Part shown: one piece after another, positions 37,727-49,043 of the stretch
How positions within the stretch are numbered: position 1 is the stretch's first letter
How the letters are laid out: the number at the start of each line of letters is the position of its first letter
Assembly: GCA_037954665.1 (NCBI GenBank)
Contig: JBBMOL010000377.1
Location: 1-64,000 of the forward strand
Source of the DNA: Laguncularia racemosa
Taxonomy: Eukaryota > Streptophyta > Magnoliopsida > Myrtales > Combretaceae
Length of the DNA: 64,000 nt
Direction of reading: 5' to 3'
Position numbers and translations under genes: made by a program
Notes under the pieces: model-generated
Databases searched by the model: none
Told to the model about the DNA's origin: nothing
Seen by the model: the letters and a program-made list of their open reading frames with translations, nothing else

Positions 37727-39184
37727 GTAGTTGTCTCTTTAAATATTACAAATCATAAGAAATTAAAGTAGTTAAACCTCACCTAACACTCTATCTAAGG
37801 TGTCAATAAATGACACCATGGCTTCTTCATCTTTCTCCCTCTTCATCTACTCCACAAGCTAACCTCCCTTTCCATATTCTTGTTCCATCATATTTAGGGC
37901 TGGAGGTAACGTGGCATCACTCCCATCATCCGTTCCTTCCTTAGAACCTCTAATGCAACTATCTTCCTCTTCTTAATAGTTCCCAGGATAGGATGGTCAT
38001 ACCTCGTTTCCATGGCCTAAGCTTAAAGAAACTTTTGGAAAAACTGCATCAAAATTTTCCAAGTTCCTATGCAACAAGGCTAAGGTAGGGTTATGGTTAA
38101 ACAAAGGAGGCACAAAATATCTAAAATAGTCATATGTCATTTCAAGTTGGGTATAGGGAGTGGTTTCCATAATTATAGAAAAAGTAAAGTTTGTTTCTCC
38201 CTCTCTTATAGTGGTATAAGTTGAATTAATATTGTAAGTGGGAAACACCTATGGTTTAATGAGGGCTCAATTTTGATAGGGTCAATAAGCATTGGCTATA
38301 ATTCTTTGGTAGGATGTGGATATGCCCAAGAAAGTGGTGATGGTTCAACATCAATAGGGATAAGGGAGTGGGGATTTTCTTGTCTTTATAAGAACATAAT
38401 TGGATCAAAGGAAGAGAAAGTTGGAGGTGTTGGTGGTAGCTTAACAAATTGGCCAAAGTTGGGTTCCAATTAGAGCACTCCTAGTTCACACATTAATGGT
38501 ATTACCAAAGAGCTCAATCAACTACTAAGGTCATAAGGATATGGTAGTGGCGATCCAGCTAGCCATCATCTTCTTTGGTATGTTTCATCTTAGCTCACTT
38601 GGTTCATTAATAAGCTTAAATGACTTTCTTGTTAGTCATGTATGAAGGTAAGAGAAGGAGTAAATGAAATTCAAACCTCAAAGTTAGGATGAGCAAGTCA
38701 CTCTAATGGTATAGCCATGAACATGACATCTTCTACGAGCATGGTTTTTCTACACTAGCTAGCATAATTCTCTAGGCAGTAGATATACTTGACTGGAGAT
38801 AGAGGAACTAAGAGACTCCTATCTAATTCATCCATAGCTTGTGCCCTAGCATGTCTAAGTCCCTTTTTCCATGTAGCTAAAATCTTTAAAAGGCTCTTAA
38901 GGTGCCTAAATAGTATGAAATCTTCACACAAAACTCGAAGTTGATTCCAAAATTCAAAAAGTATCTTCGTTGAGGTTATCTAGAAGGTATCCCACAAATG
39001 TTAGCATATGGGAAGATCAAATTACACAAAAAGGGGAAATAAGCACATCTCTTCTTTATTTTATGTGTTAGATATAAACTTATGCTCCCATGTCTACCCA
39101 CTCTCATGTGTTTATTTATTTATACATATATGTATGTGTGTGTGTATATGCTATTATAACCTATGCTCTAATATCACTAAGAAT
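37727..39184 (-). other. Element C leader between 5' LTR and gag
   Basis: About 1.45 kb without a convincing gene, although Pro-rich frames on the minus strand (38000-38460) could be an N-terminal gag extension. A degenerate Met-type PBS (minus TATTAGAGCATAG) lies at about 39158-39172, about 13 bases from the LTR end at 39185. A (TG)n run is at about 39133-39144. Confidence 0.5.
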
Positions 39185-40628
39185 TGTCATGCCCCAAGTA
39201 GTACCTCAGTTGTAACAACTTGCCATATACTATATTGAAGTCCATGATCAGCTAGATTCTAGCACACACAAACTTCAACATGGTACATAAGGCATCGTTA
39301 CTCTAGAAATCACCATAAAGATAACAATTTTACAAATATTAAAACTAGCTTATATTATTGAAAAAACATAGAGTTCTACATATATAATAGATAGAGAAAT
39401 AAGTCTAAGTAGTTAATATGACATTCATCCATATGAGTCTATCCAAAATTAAAAATATCTATTCTAGTTGTCTTCATCCTCACTCACCCATTCATTATTA
39501 CCTTGAAGATTCTCACCAATTAGCTAGATTCTACGAAGGTAAAACTAGAATGGTGCCTGCAAGAAAGGCTAAACTATAGGGGGGTATGTTATAAAATCTT
39601 AGTGAGATCTTAGCTCAAAACCACCTTTCATGTAAAACAAGCAAGTTAACATTTTAATATAAGAATGCATGAACAATCATATTCTAATCATCACATTTAG
39701 TCAATTGGAAGCTACATGAAGTCTAACAATATTTTTGACCAATATATCACTCCTTTGACTTTGGATTGAGGATCATTTTAAAATCAAAGCCAATTTTGCT
39801 ACACTTGCATGCATCATTGCCTACACAAAATCAAAGTCATGCTCTATATATCAATAGTCATGCTAGAAGAATGATCTTCTAAGCAAGGACCCAAGACAAA
39901 CCAAAAGAAAATAATGTTTTCCTAGCCCGTACACCTTTAGATGCATGCACCTAAAATGAAATAATGAACATAGATTCATACCAATACACGACAATCCTCA
40001 AGTCATTTTTGTATTATTATAATAGGATACTTGCTTAGGACATCCTTTCATTACCTATGTAACCGTGATGGAATATTCAAGAATATGTAAGAAGATGTTC
40101 TGCATGATCCATTTCAAAATAAGTATTTTAATATGCTTAATATAAGTTAAGGGGTGACCAAACAATTAGTAGACATTTCATCGACTATAAGAATAATCTT
40201 GAATACAAGCAACTGTACTTTCCTTTCCTTTAGGTCTCATCAATTAAACAATCAACCAAATCAAACACACGCATGGGTTCATTAATACTAAACTTTAAGT
40301 GCTACTAAAGTTATAAACAAAATTCAAGTGACAATCATCATTAGTACTCACCTTGCCATTCTTTTCAAAGTTCATAATAATCCTTAAGCAAAACTTAGAA
40401 GTCTTTTGAAAAATCAATATAAAATGGAGAAATATTTATACGTATAAGAAATAACTAATTTTAAGATAAACTATTCTAGCATCCGTTTCTAACCCCATGT
40501 TTTATTAAAGTCTTTTAGAGTCTTATAATGTTAAGTCCTTCATTTAAGAATTGATCCATTGTTAAGGTTTGCACTTAAGTCTTTGTTTAGGTAAAGTCCC
40601 GTTCTTGCCATAATAAGGAAAATATGTG
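39185..40628 (-). repeat. Element C 5' LTR, part 1
   Basis: It starts TGTCATGCCCCAAG and aligns with 30716-32155. It is cut at 40628 by element D. The duplicated target ATGTG is 40624-40628. Confidence 0.88.
40624..40628. repeat. Target-site duplication ATGTG, left copy
   Basis: ATGTG precedes the D LTR at 40629 and recurs at 60251-60255 directly after the other D LTR. The uninterrupted sequence in the left C LTR (about 32149) reads AAATATGTGTCCAAGG. Confidence 0.93.
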
Positions 40629-41354
40629 TGATGTGCTCCAAATTAATAATTCAACACAATTTAAAGAGGAAGAACAATTGATTCTAATTTCTAGCCAATT
40701 TGTGTAAACCCTAGCTAACAATAACCCTAATTTGTATGGAATGTAAAAGAGGAACAAAGGAAATCCAATTACGTACTAGATATTACACACTAGTGATAAT
40801 TGGAAAGGACTTAAGAATGATTGATGTTACTCACAAAAATCCCTAAGCCAAACTCACCACAATTCTTTATAGTAGAATTAATAAGAGTGGCGTGACAAGA
40901 ATAAGGTCTCTCATGGCAAAGAAGTCTATCTTCTAATATGAAAAGTATCCCAACAAAACCTAAACAACAAGTATTTATACCTATTCTAAATAAGGGAAAT
41001 ACAACAATGTAAAATGAAGCTATACCAGTCATATAGGAGCATTTGGAAAACCAGTTCATCCACGTGAAATGAGGTGAAGTATGGCTAATTTCTCCAAGTG
41101 AAATAAGGCCAATTCCTCTTGTCTTTTGTAGGTTCAAGTGTAGCTTACACACTTGACATTAGTGTCTTAGTTTGCCATTCTATAAAATCAACAAATGTAC
41201 TTGATAAAATGCAAAGCAATTTTACAATGGAAATGAAGACACTAAACAAATGTCTTCGAGGTCTAATTGTTTAAAGAAGACCCTCATCGCCAAATTTTGT
41301 AATCCTTTGGCTCTTACTCTGGTGATGGGTTCTGTAGGTGTATGATTCCTATCA
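40629..41354 (-). repeat. Element D 3' LTR
   Basis: TGATGTGCTCC to ATTCCTATCA. It matches 59514-60250. A minus-strand TATA box (plus TATTTATAC) is at about 40972-40980. Read on the minus strand, the first about 100 bases encode the end of pol with EPITRVRAKGLQNLAMR. Confidence 0.92.
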
Positions 41355-41787
41355 TCTCCTCAGGCCTATAGAAGATTTGCCCTTAAATCTAATAGGTCTT
41401 CATAAACGTCATCTGGTAAATATGGTGATAGATTTTCAACATTAAATATAGCAAAGATGTTGTATATTCCTAGCAGTTTTATTATGTGTGCATTGTTGCG
41501 GCTATGTTTGACAACTTTGAAAGGTCCTTCTGCTCTGGATGATAGCTTTTGTGACTTTTTATGAGGAAACCTATCTTTGCTGAGATTAATCCAAATTAGA
41601 TCACCTAGATTATAAATTCTAGTTTTCTCGTTTTTGTTAACCTGAAGTTTTTGCTGTTCCTATGTTTTATGAAGATCTTCAGTTGTCCTTTGATGAAGTT
41701 TCTAAATCTCCTGGGCTCATTCTACTCCATTCAAGCTTTCTTCCTTTGTTGCTGGACTAGCTACGAAATCTAATGGAAGAGTAGGAT
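41355..41787 (-). pseudogene. Element D integrase C-terminal part and polypurine tract
   Basis: The polypurine tract is GGCCTGAGGAGA (plus TCTCCTCAGGCC, 41355-41366). Upstream on the minus strand the integrase tail reads YNLGDLIWINLSKDRFPHKK, then GPFKVV and NLSPYLPDDVYEDLLDLRAN. The start of this piece, TLPLDFVASPATKE at 41787, continues in frame from VVYGYIP at 47325-47345 across the E insertion. Stops (for example at 41714-41716 and about 41700) show decay. Confidence 0.85.
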
Positions 41788-42697
41788 TGATGAGATCCAT
41801 GATGAGAGCCAAGCCGGAAGAAGAAATGTGGATCCTCTTGAAGTGTCGCCTGGACCGATCACAAGAAATCAAGCGAAACGATTCAAGGAAGCACTTAACG
41901 GGTTGATAAAGGTTGTCCATGAAGCCGGAAAGGATTGGAGCAATCATGAAGTTGGAATGGATTGGAACAACCATGGCAAGACCCTTGCTTTTATACAGGT
42001 CACACTGGACACGAGTTAAAGAGGGCGTGTACTTTCAAGGCACGACCATGTTGGAATTCCAAGATTGCATAGAATCATACACGGCTAGATACACGGCTAA
42101 AAGGCATGGCCGTGTATGGAGACAAGCAAATCCATAGAAAGATACACGATCAGAAGTACACGGTCGTGTATGTGACCGAAATGTGCACAGAAAAGTACAC
42201 GATCAAAGTACACGGTCGTGTACACGGCCGTATATGTTGCCAGAAGTTGTACAGAAAAGTACACGGCCGTGTATCCCCTGTCGGCCAGCTTTTTCCTATT
42301 TCGTGTTTCTACGCAACTTATCTAAGCTACGTCATTTTGGACTTGTTTTTCACGAATTGTAACCCTAGTATAAAAGCTACTAGGGTTTAGAACAACATGG
42401 AATTTTACATCTTTGAACATTAAAAACTTTTGAGAGGCACCTCTCTTTGTTCTTCAAGAACTAAATCGAACTTGTCGGATTAATTTCCGTGGCGTTCATC
42501 CCGACTTATAAATCAGTCTTCCATCCCGATTGTGGTGTCTTCATTGTATACCAAGGTTCTTATCTCGCTTATAGACAACGGGTCATGGTTTCCACTTTAG
42601 GTGTTTGGCATCGTAGGTAACGGATTTCTGAACGTATTAGTATTGGGTTTCGTTACGGGTTGGCGGGTTTCGTCACGGGTTGGCGTGGTTCGTATCA
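41788..42697 (+). repeat. Element E 5' LTR
   Basis: TGATGAGATCC to TTCGTATCA. A TATA box TATAAAAG lies at 42369-42376. It has a cluster of TACACGGCCGTGTA-like palindromes at 42035-42275. Compared with the 3' copy it carries an extra about 22 bases of repeated GGGTTGGCG.GTTTCGT near its end (42650-42690). Confidence 0.93.
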
Positions 42698-42698
42698 G

Positions 42699-42712
42699 TT
42701 TGGTATCAGAGC
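42699..42712 (+). promoter_or_regulatory. Element E primer-binding site
   Basis: TTTGGTATCAGAGC one base after the LTR end, an exact match to the tRNA-iMet complement used by plant retroelements. Confidence 0.93.
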
Positions 42713-43206
42713 TTAGGTTTGTCAAAACATCAAGTTCGGTTGAGGAAGGTAATATCAAAAACCCTAACTCCAATCGTTCATATCAATTATCGTATTCAAT
42801 TTCGTAGTATTAATTGTCTTTTGATAGTGTAATATCGCCTAGGCGATTGTTAAAAAAAAAAAAGAGAGTAAAAATCACGACAAAAAAAAAAGGAAGAGAA
42901 AAGAAAAGAAAAGAAAAACGTGATCAATAGCAACAACCAAGACAAAAAAAAAAATTCGGATAGAAAAATAGAGGAAAATTTACGAACCCTAAAGTTGTTT
43001 TGAATTCTACGGAAGGAAATTGGTGTAATTCGGGTTAGTTCCAAGAGAATTGAGAAGAGGAAATTGGCGAGTTGATATCATCATTATTTGTGAGAATACA
43101 CGAGTGACTGTGTGATATCATCATTTGAGCGAAACACGTATGGGAGTGTATCGTGAGGTTTAATTATATATATATTTGTGTTAGTACTAATCTTTTCTGC
43201 AGGGAC
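42713..43206 (+). other. Element E leader
   Basis: Untranslated leader. A-rich runs with GAAAA repeats lie at 42850-42960, and there is a short (AT)n at about 43165. Confidence 0.7.
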
Positions 43207-44650
43207 TATGTCGAGACAACATTCTCCTGAAGGTGAGAGGGGAAGGTTTGATGCTAGGTTAGTAATTGAGGCGTTGAGGGGAGAAATGAAGAGGATGTTC
43301 TAAGAGGGAATGGAACAAATTCATGAGACGGTAGAGCAAAGACTAGAGTAATCCACAAACGTATTCCAAGGGCGTAAGAGGGAGAGTCGTTCTAGGAGAG
43401 TACCGAGGGGTGGAGATGAAATATCGGATGATGACTTTGATGAGCCTTCTGTTGGGAGTTATAGAGGATATAGTGGTCGGAATAGAGGAACTAGAGATTG
43501 GGAAGATAGAGGAGATAGGAATAGAGAGGATGATCAATTGAGTAGCATAAAGATGAAGATTCCTCCTTTCCAAGGGAAGAACGATCCCGAGGCATAGTTA
43601 GAGTAGGAGAAGAAGGTAGAGATGGTATTTGATTGTCACAACTATAGTGGGAGAAAGAAGGTAAAACTTGCTGCCATTGAATTTTCGGATTATGCTATAG
43701 TGTGGTGGGATCAACTAATGTTGAATAGGAGAAGGAGTGGCGAGCCACCTATTGAGTCTTGGGAAGAGATGAAAAGAGTGATGAGAAAGCGGTTTATGCC
43801 TGCGTATTACTATCGTGAATTGCACAACAAGTTGCAAACTCTGAGGCAGGGAAGCCGAAGTGTAGATGAGTATTTCAAGGAGATGGAAGTCACTATGATT
43901 AGGGCAAATGTAGAGGAGGATAGAGAGGCTACAATGGCTAGGTTTCTTGCTGGGTTGAATAGAGAAATCCAAAATGTGGTTGAATTGTAGCATTATGTAG
44001 AATTGGAGGATATGGTTCACATGGCTATAAAGGTTTTGAACCAGCACAAGAGGAAAGGTAGTAGTAATGCACGGTTTCCACAGGGTAATGGTTCATCCAC
44101 TTGGAAGACCAACCAATGCAAGAAAGAAGAAAAGCCTTTACCCACCAAACCAAAAGGGGAGCTAAGGCAAGCGGGTTCTACTCCTGGTAACCAAGGTAAC
44201 CCTGATTCTTCTACTAGAACTCATGACATTAGATGTTTTAAATGTCAAGGTAGAGGCCATATTGCTAGTCAATGTCCAAATAGGCGTGTGATGATTTTAC
44301 GTGACGATGGGGAGTATGAGACTGAGGGGGATAGTGAAGAAGATGATATGCCTCCATTAGTGGATGCTAGTGATGATGAGGAGCCTGCAATGGGAAGGCT
44401 AGTGGTAGTAGTGAAGCGAGCTTTGAATGTGCAGGTGAAGGAAGAAGAAGAGGTGCAAAGAGAGAAAATATTTCATACTAGATGTTATCTAAGAGATCAC
44501 ATTTGTAGTTTGATCATTGATGGAGGGAGTTGCACCAATGTAGTGAGTAATTTTATTGTAGAGAGGCTGGGGCTCAAAACTGTTGGACACCCTAGTCCAT
44601 ATAAATTGCAGTGGTTGAATGATAGAGGTGAGACTAAGGTGAGTAAGTAA
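43207..44650 (+). pseudogene. Element E gag and protease start
   Basis: Start ATG at 43207-43209 (MSRQHSPEGERGRFDARLV). Stops: TAA at about 43300 and 43348, TAG at about 43596 and 43605 (the latter at a Trp position), TAG at 43987. Gag core: VEMVFDCHNYSGRKKVKLAA, YAIVWWDQLM, MRKRFMPAYYYREL, FLAGLNREIQNVVEL. Zinc knuckle CFKCQGRGHIASQC (C-x2-C-x4-H-x4-C) at about 44234-44275. An acidic linker is followed by the protease motif LIIDGGSCTNVVSNFI at about 44510-44555. TAA at 44648-44650 interrupts the protease. The frame is otherwise continuous, so gag and protease were one polyprotein. Confidence 0.92.
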
Positions 44651-45958
44651 ACCTTGATTGGTTTTCGCATTGGAAGGTATGAGGATGAGGTGTTATGCGA
44701 TGTAGTGCCAATGCAAGCATGTCATGTGTTGTTGGGGAGGCCATGGCAATTTGATAGGAAGGTTGTTCGTGATGGCTTTTCTAAAAAGTATACGCTTGTT
44801 TACCAAGGGAAAAGTTTTAACCTTAAACCTTTAACACCTAAACAAGTGTATGAGGATCAGTTGCAGCTACAACAATCGTTTGCAAAAAACAAGGTGAGTG
44901 AAAAGCAGAGTGAGAGTGAGAGAGCAAAAGACAATGAGAAGAAAAAGGAATATAAAAGTCAAGATCAAAAGGAAAAGGAGAGGAAGGCTGGAAAGAGTGT
45001 GAGAGGCCAAGTTGAAAGGGGATCAACTTTGGTGGTGAGTGAAAAGGAGAGGGCAACCTTGCAAAAGGAGAGTTGGGTGGCAAGAGCAAGTGTAGTAAGG
45101 AGGGCGTTAGTGATGAGGCAACCTATGTTGTTTCTGGTTTTTAAGGAAACATGTTTGACTACTAACGACTTATCTAACTCTTTGCTTAGTGTGGTTGTGT
45201 CTCTTGTGTAGGACTTTGAAGATGTCTTCCCTAAAGAGATTCCAAAGGGATTACCACCTATTCGTGGTATTGAGCACCAGATTGACCTCGTACCTAGAGC
45301 ATCGATTCCAAACAAGCCAGCGTATAGGAGCAATCCAGAGGAGACAAAGGAACTCCAAAGGCAGGTCGATGAATTAATGGAGAAGGGATACGTGAGAGAA
45401 GGCATGAGTCCATGTGCAGTGCCTGTGATTTTGGTGCCTAAGAAGGATGGGACATGGAGAATGTGTGTTGACTGCCGCGCCATCAACAATTTTACGGTAA
45501 AGTATCGTCATCCCATTCCTTGTTTAGTTAACTTCTTAGATTGGTTATATGAGTATAGTGTCATTCCTCGTGAGCTATGGATAAACAATTCCACAGATTT
45601 TGTGTTAAGATTATCTAGGCCTAGGCATGGTCGAGATTCTAATTTTGTGGTTGTGGATAGGATTCTTAAAACGGTTCATTTCATTCCTTGTCATAAAATT
45701 GATGATGCTATACACCTTGTTGATTTGTTCTTTAGAAAGGTAGTGCATCCGCATGGTATACCTAGAAGCATTGTTAGTGATCGAGATGAGAAATTTTTTA
45801 GTCATTTTTGGAGAGTATTGTGGGAAAAATTGGGAACTAAACGGATGTTTTCAACTATCTGTCACCCACAAATTGATGGGCAAATTGATGTGGTTAATAG
45901 GACTTTAATTCAATTGTTAGGGGCAATCATAGAGAAGAACATTAGAACTTAGAAAGAT
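44651..45958 (+). pseudogene. Element E protease end and RT-integrase fusion
   Basis: The protease tail includes CDVVPMQACHVLLGRPWQFD (44696-44755), followed by a Lys/Glu/Gln-rich linker to about 45210 (TAG). RT begins with FPKEIPKGLPPIRGIEH, then AYRSNPEE, GMSPCAVPVILVPKKDG and WRMCVDCRAINNFTVKYRHP. At about 45560 RT breaks off, before the YxDD site, and runs in frame into the integrase core: STDFVLRL, VVVDRILKTVHFIPCHK, IVSDRDEKFFSHFW, then IDGQIDVVNRTL, where the third catalytic residue is Asp instead of Glu. The deletion removes most of RT, RNase H and the integrase zinc domain, yet leaves the frame open (45377-45952). Confidence 0.9.
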
Positions 45959-46669
45959 TATCTACCATTTGTGGAGTTTGCATATAACAGGGCTTTATAT
46001 AGCACTACTCATTGTTCACCATTTAAGATTGTGTATGGTTTTAACCCATTGGTTCCTATTTATTTATTGCCATTGCCACTTAACAAGTCTGTGAGTTTTG
46101 TTGCTGATTCTAAGGTAGATTTCGTGAGAAAGCTACATGCACAGGTAAAGATTAGGATTGTAAAACAAAATGCCAGGGTCACTTCAAGGGTGAACAAGGA
46201 CAAGAGACCCAAGATTTTTCAGCCTGGAGATTGGGTTTGGGTGCATTTTCGTAAGGAGAGTTTTCCATTGCAGTGGAGATCCAAGTTGAACCCTAGGGGA
46301 GACGGTCCATTTCCGATGCTTAAGAAAATCAATGATAATGCCTACAAGAAAAATTTACCAAGTGAGTATCCAGTAAGTGTCACATTTTATGTTACTGATC
46401 TGAGTCCATTTGATGCAGGCAATGATTTGAGGACAAATCCTTTCCAAGAGGAGGGGAATGATGAGATCCATGATGAGAGCCAAGCCGGAAGAAGAAATGT
46501 GGATCCTCTTGAAGTGCCGCCTGGACCGATCATAAGAAATCAAGCGAAACGATTCAAGGAAGCACTTAATGGGTTGATAAAGGTTGTCCATGAAGCCGGA
46601 AAGGATTGGAGCAATCATGAAGTTGGAATGGATTGGAACAACCATGGGAAGACCCTTGCTTTCATATAA
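45959..46669 (+). pseudogene. Element E integrase C-terminal domain running into the 3' LTR
   Basis: It follows a TAG at 45950-45952. It reads EFAYNRALYSTTHCSPFKIV, YGFNPLVPIYLLPLPLNKS, FQPGDWVWVHFRKESFP, NPRGDGPFPMLKKINDNAYK and NPFQEEGND, then crosses the polypurine tract (46446-46458) into the LTR and ends at 46667-46669 after PPGPIIRNQAKRFKEALNGL. This is the complete integrase C-terminal region of the group. No chromodomain is present. Confidence 0.9.
46446..46458 (+). promoter_or_regulatory. Element E polypurine tract
   Basis: AAGAGGAGGGGAA immediately before the 3' LTR start TGATGAGATCC. It lies inside the pol reading frame. Confidence 0.9.
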
Positions 46670-47324
46670 GTCACACTGGACACGGGTTGAAGAGGGCGTG
46701 TACTTTCAAGGCACGGCCGTGTAGGAATTCCAAGATTGCACAGAATCATACACGGCTAAAAGGCACGGCCGTGTATGGAGACAAGCAAATCCACAGAAAG
46801 ATACACGACTAGAAGTACACGGTCGTATATGTGACCGGAATGTGCACAGAAAAGTACACGATCAAAGTACACGGCCGTGTATGTTGCCAGAAGTTGTACA
46901 GAAAAGTACACGGCCGTGTATCCCCTACCGGCCAGCTTTTTCCTGTTTCGTGTTTCTACGCAACTTATCTAAGCTACGTCGTTTTGGACTTGTTTTTCAC
47001 GAATTGTAACCCTAGTATAAAAGCTCCTAAGGTTTAGAACAACATGGAATTTTACATCTTTGAACATTAAACACTTTTGAGAGGCACCTCTCTTGGTTCT
47101 TCAAGAACTAAATCGAACTTATCGGATTAATTTCCGTGGCGTTCATCCTAACTTATCAATCGGTCTTCCATCTCGATTGTGGCGTCTTCATTGTATACCA
47201 AGGTTCTTGTCTCGCTTATAGACAACGGGTCACGGTTTCCACTTTAGGTGTTTGGCATCGTAGGTAACGAATTTCCGAACGTATTGGTATTGGGTTTCAT
47301 TACGGGTTGGCGTGGTTCATATCA
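46459..47324 (+). repeat. Element E 3' LTR
   Basis: 866 bp. A TATA box TATAAAAG is at 47016-47023. Palindrome cluster at 46710-46922 includes intact TACACGGCCGTGTA copies near 46869 and 46908. Confidence 0.93.
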
Positions 47325-48055
47325 AGGAATATAACCATACACGACTTCAAAGGGAGACTTACTGGTTGAACTATGAGTAGACTTATTGTAAGCAAACTCA
47401 ACAATAGGGAGACTCAAGTCCTAATTAGTAAGATTCTTACTAACCGTTGCTTTTAATAAGGTAGCAAGAGTACGATTAACAACCTCCGTCTAGCTATCTA
47501 TCTGTAGATGGCATGAGGTACTATACATGAGTTTAATACCAAGTCTTCTCCATAATGTCTTCTAGAAAAAGCTAAGAAACTTAATGTTTCTATCAGATAC
47601 TATGCAATGTGGAACACCATGTAGTTTTACAATTTCTTGCACAAAAAGGTTAGCTATAAAAAGTGCATAATCCGTTTTGTGGCAAGGCACAAAATGGGAC
47701 ATTTTGCTAAAGTGATCAATAACAACCATAATATAATCCTTTCCTCTTTGTGTCTTGGGTAGGACCAAAATAAAATCCATACTAATATCAGTCCAAGGTT
47801 AAGTGGGTATAGGCAAAGGCATATATTCACCCTGAACTCCTTTCTTTCCTTTTGCTCTCTTATAGATCCCACACCTTTTCCAGCAGCTTATGAACATCCT
47901 TCATCATACCCCTCTAATAACAATGTTCTTTAAACAAAGTCGGAGTCCTTTTTTCACCAAAATGACCAGATAACCTTCCAACATGTGCTTCCTTCACTAA
48001 CAATTCTCTAACAAACCCATAACTGAACTGAACAACATATATGGATCCCTCTTTC
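47325..48055 (-). pseudogene. Element D integrase, N-terminal and catalytic part
   Basis: On the minus strand: zinc-domain sequence VRELLVKEAHVGRLSGHFGE (about 48010-47950) to KDVHKLLEKVWDL. Then the catalytic triad: MDFILVLPKTQRGKDYIMVV (Asp, about 47778), IVSDRNIKFLSFF (Asp, about 47600) and TEVVNRTLATLL (Glu, about 47495). Then VEFAYNKSTHSSTSKSPFEV up to VVYGYIP at the E insertion. Stops include TAG within DS*TEVV (a Gln position) and one after SFF. The upstream edge, about 48055, joins mitochondrial-like DNA instead of RNase H. Confidence 0.88.
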
Positions 48056-48552
48056 CATCATACTAGAGCGATTTGAGAAGAACGGTGAGGGTCATATTCT
48101 ATCCTTTCTACAATGCCCATAGACGAAGTGCTTCATTTCAGATCAATTCTTCACTATAATCGCTTCGATCGACTTGTTCTGTGCCGTCAACGACATTTCT
48201 TTCTGGTGATTCCTTCTTTTGTAACATGTCTCTCTAGTACTACTCATTCTTTCCTTTCTGACCCCACTACTCTACTCTCTAAGCTAAACCCGTCTTTTCC
48301 TTCCCCTCCACTCCCCGAAGCAGCTTGCTTTGCTCATGGTACAATGACTAACGATTCCTCTTTATCGGCTAGCAGGGCATGCCCTTTTAGCGTGGGTGTG
48401 CTATCGACTATTGATTCAATTCTTGAAAACCTGACACCAGCAAGGGAAAGATAGTTGGCTAGGGATTTTCCCTTTCTCTCATACGCTATTTGTAGTTCAG
48501 TTCTGACTTTCCTTTGGTCAGTCGGAGTGAAGTGAGTCGACTTCTCCCCTTC
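48056..48552 (-). other. rpl2: Mitochondrial DNA insertion (NUMT) carrying an rpl2 fragment
   Basis: The minus strand at 48182-48056 reads, in one frame, SKRL, two stops, RIDLK, a stop, STSSMGIVERIEYDP, HRSSQIALV, a stop, W. This is the internal region of plant mitochondrial ribosomal protein L2, as I recognise it. The four stops are one TAG and three TGA, at positions where rpl2 has Gln and Arg, as expected from CAG and CGA codons losing C to T. The remaining about 370 bases (48183-48552) are richer in G+C than the surroundings and look like plant mitochondrial spacer, including an incidental open frame at 48113-48454. Identification is from memory of the family, with no search run. Confidence 0.65.
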
Positions 48553-49043
48553 TATTATTGATGGCAGTAGTTATACTAATGTAGTGGCTGCATCATTAGT
48601 GACTAAATTGAAACTAGTCATTACCCCACATCCCAAACCCTATAAATTGCATTGGTTGAGTGAGCAGGGTAATCTACATGTTACCTAGAGGGCTAAGGTA
48701 CCTTTCAACATAGGGGATAAATATCATGATGAGATTATCTGTGACATCCTTCCTATGTGTTCATCCCATATATTGCTTGGCAGGCCTTGGTTATATGATA
48801 GGAGGGTTTTATATGATGGCTTCAGAAATACTTGTGTTCTAGAAAGAGGGTAAACGTATAGTGTTGAACCTAATGTCACCTTTAGAGGTCCAAGAGGCTT
48901 AGAGGTAGTTACGTAAGACTGGGAAGAAGAAGACTATATTGGTTGGACAATATGAGTTGGAGGAGGCTAGAGCAAATGAGAGACTAGTATATTTGTTGTA
49001 GATAAGGTATGCCTTAGAGATGGATGGGCATGAGCATTTACCC
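48553..49043 (+). pseudogene. Protease fragment in inverted orientation within D
   Basis: The plus strand starts at SIIDGSSYTNVVAASLV, the protease active-site region (D-G-S here), and continues PHPKPYKLHWLSEQGNLHV, PFNIGDKYHDEIICDILPMC and SSHILLGRPWLYDRRVL. There are a 2-base deletion near 48827 and TAG codons in HVT*RA, at about 48841 after the deletion, EA*R*LR and LL*IRYALE. The sequence upstream of the active site is missing, cut at the mitochondrial-like DNA. The end GHEHLP joins PMVSQVLDDYSD at 52549 across element F. Confidence 0.85.
49039..49043. repeat. Target-site duplication TACCC, left copy
   Basis: TACCC before the F LTR at 49044, repeated at 52544-52548 after the second LTR. 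Removing F restores the reading HEHLPPMVSQ. Confidence 0.92.

Larger units (their letters stand above)
41788..47324 (+). mobile_element. Internally deleted Ty3/gypsy element E
   Basis: 5,537 bp, plus strand, inserted in the integrase of D. LTRs are 41788-42697 (910 bp) and 46459-47324 (866 bp). It has a perfect 12-base Met PBS core and polypurine tract AAGAGGAGGGGAA. Flanks AGGAT (41783-41787) and AGGAA (47325-47329) are a target duplication with one change. D reads through the join in frame (GYIP then TLPLDF). Internal content: gag, protease, a shortened RT fused to integrase. RNase H, the RT active site and the integrase zinc domain are deleted. Confidence 0.92.

Noticed and set aside
46710..46922. 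CRISPR-like array of spaced palindromes
   Set aside because: Spacing and sequence are irregular, repeats are diverged, they lie in a plant LTR, and there are no cas genes.
48113..48454. 113-codon open frame as a gene
   Set aside because: It runs opposite to the rpl2-like fragment inside the mitochondrial-like segment and shows no domain.
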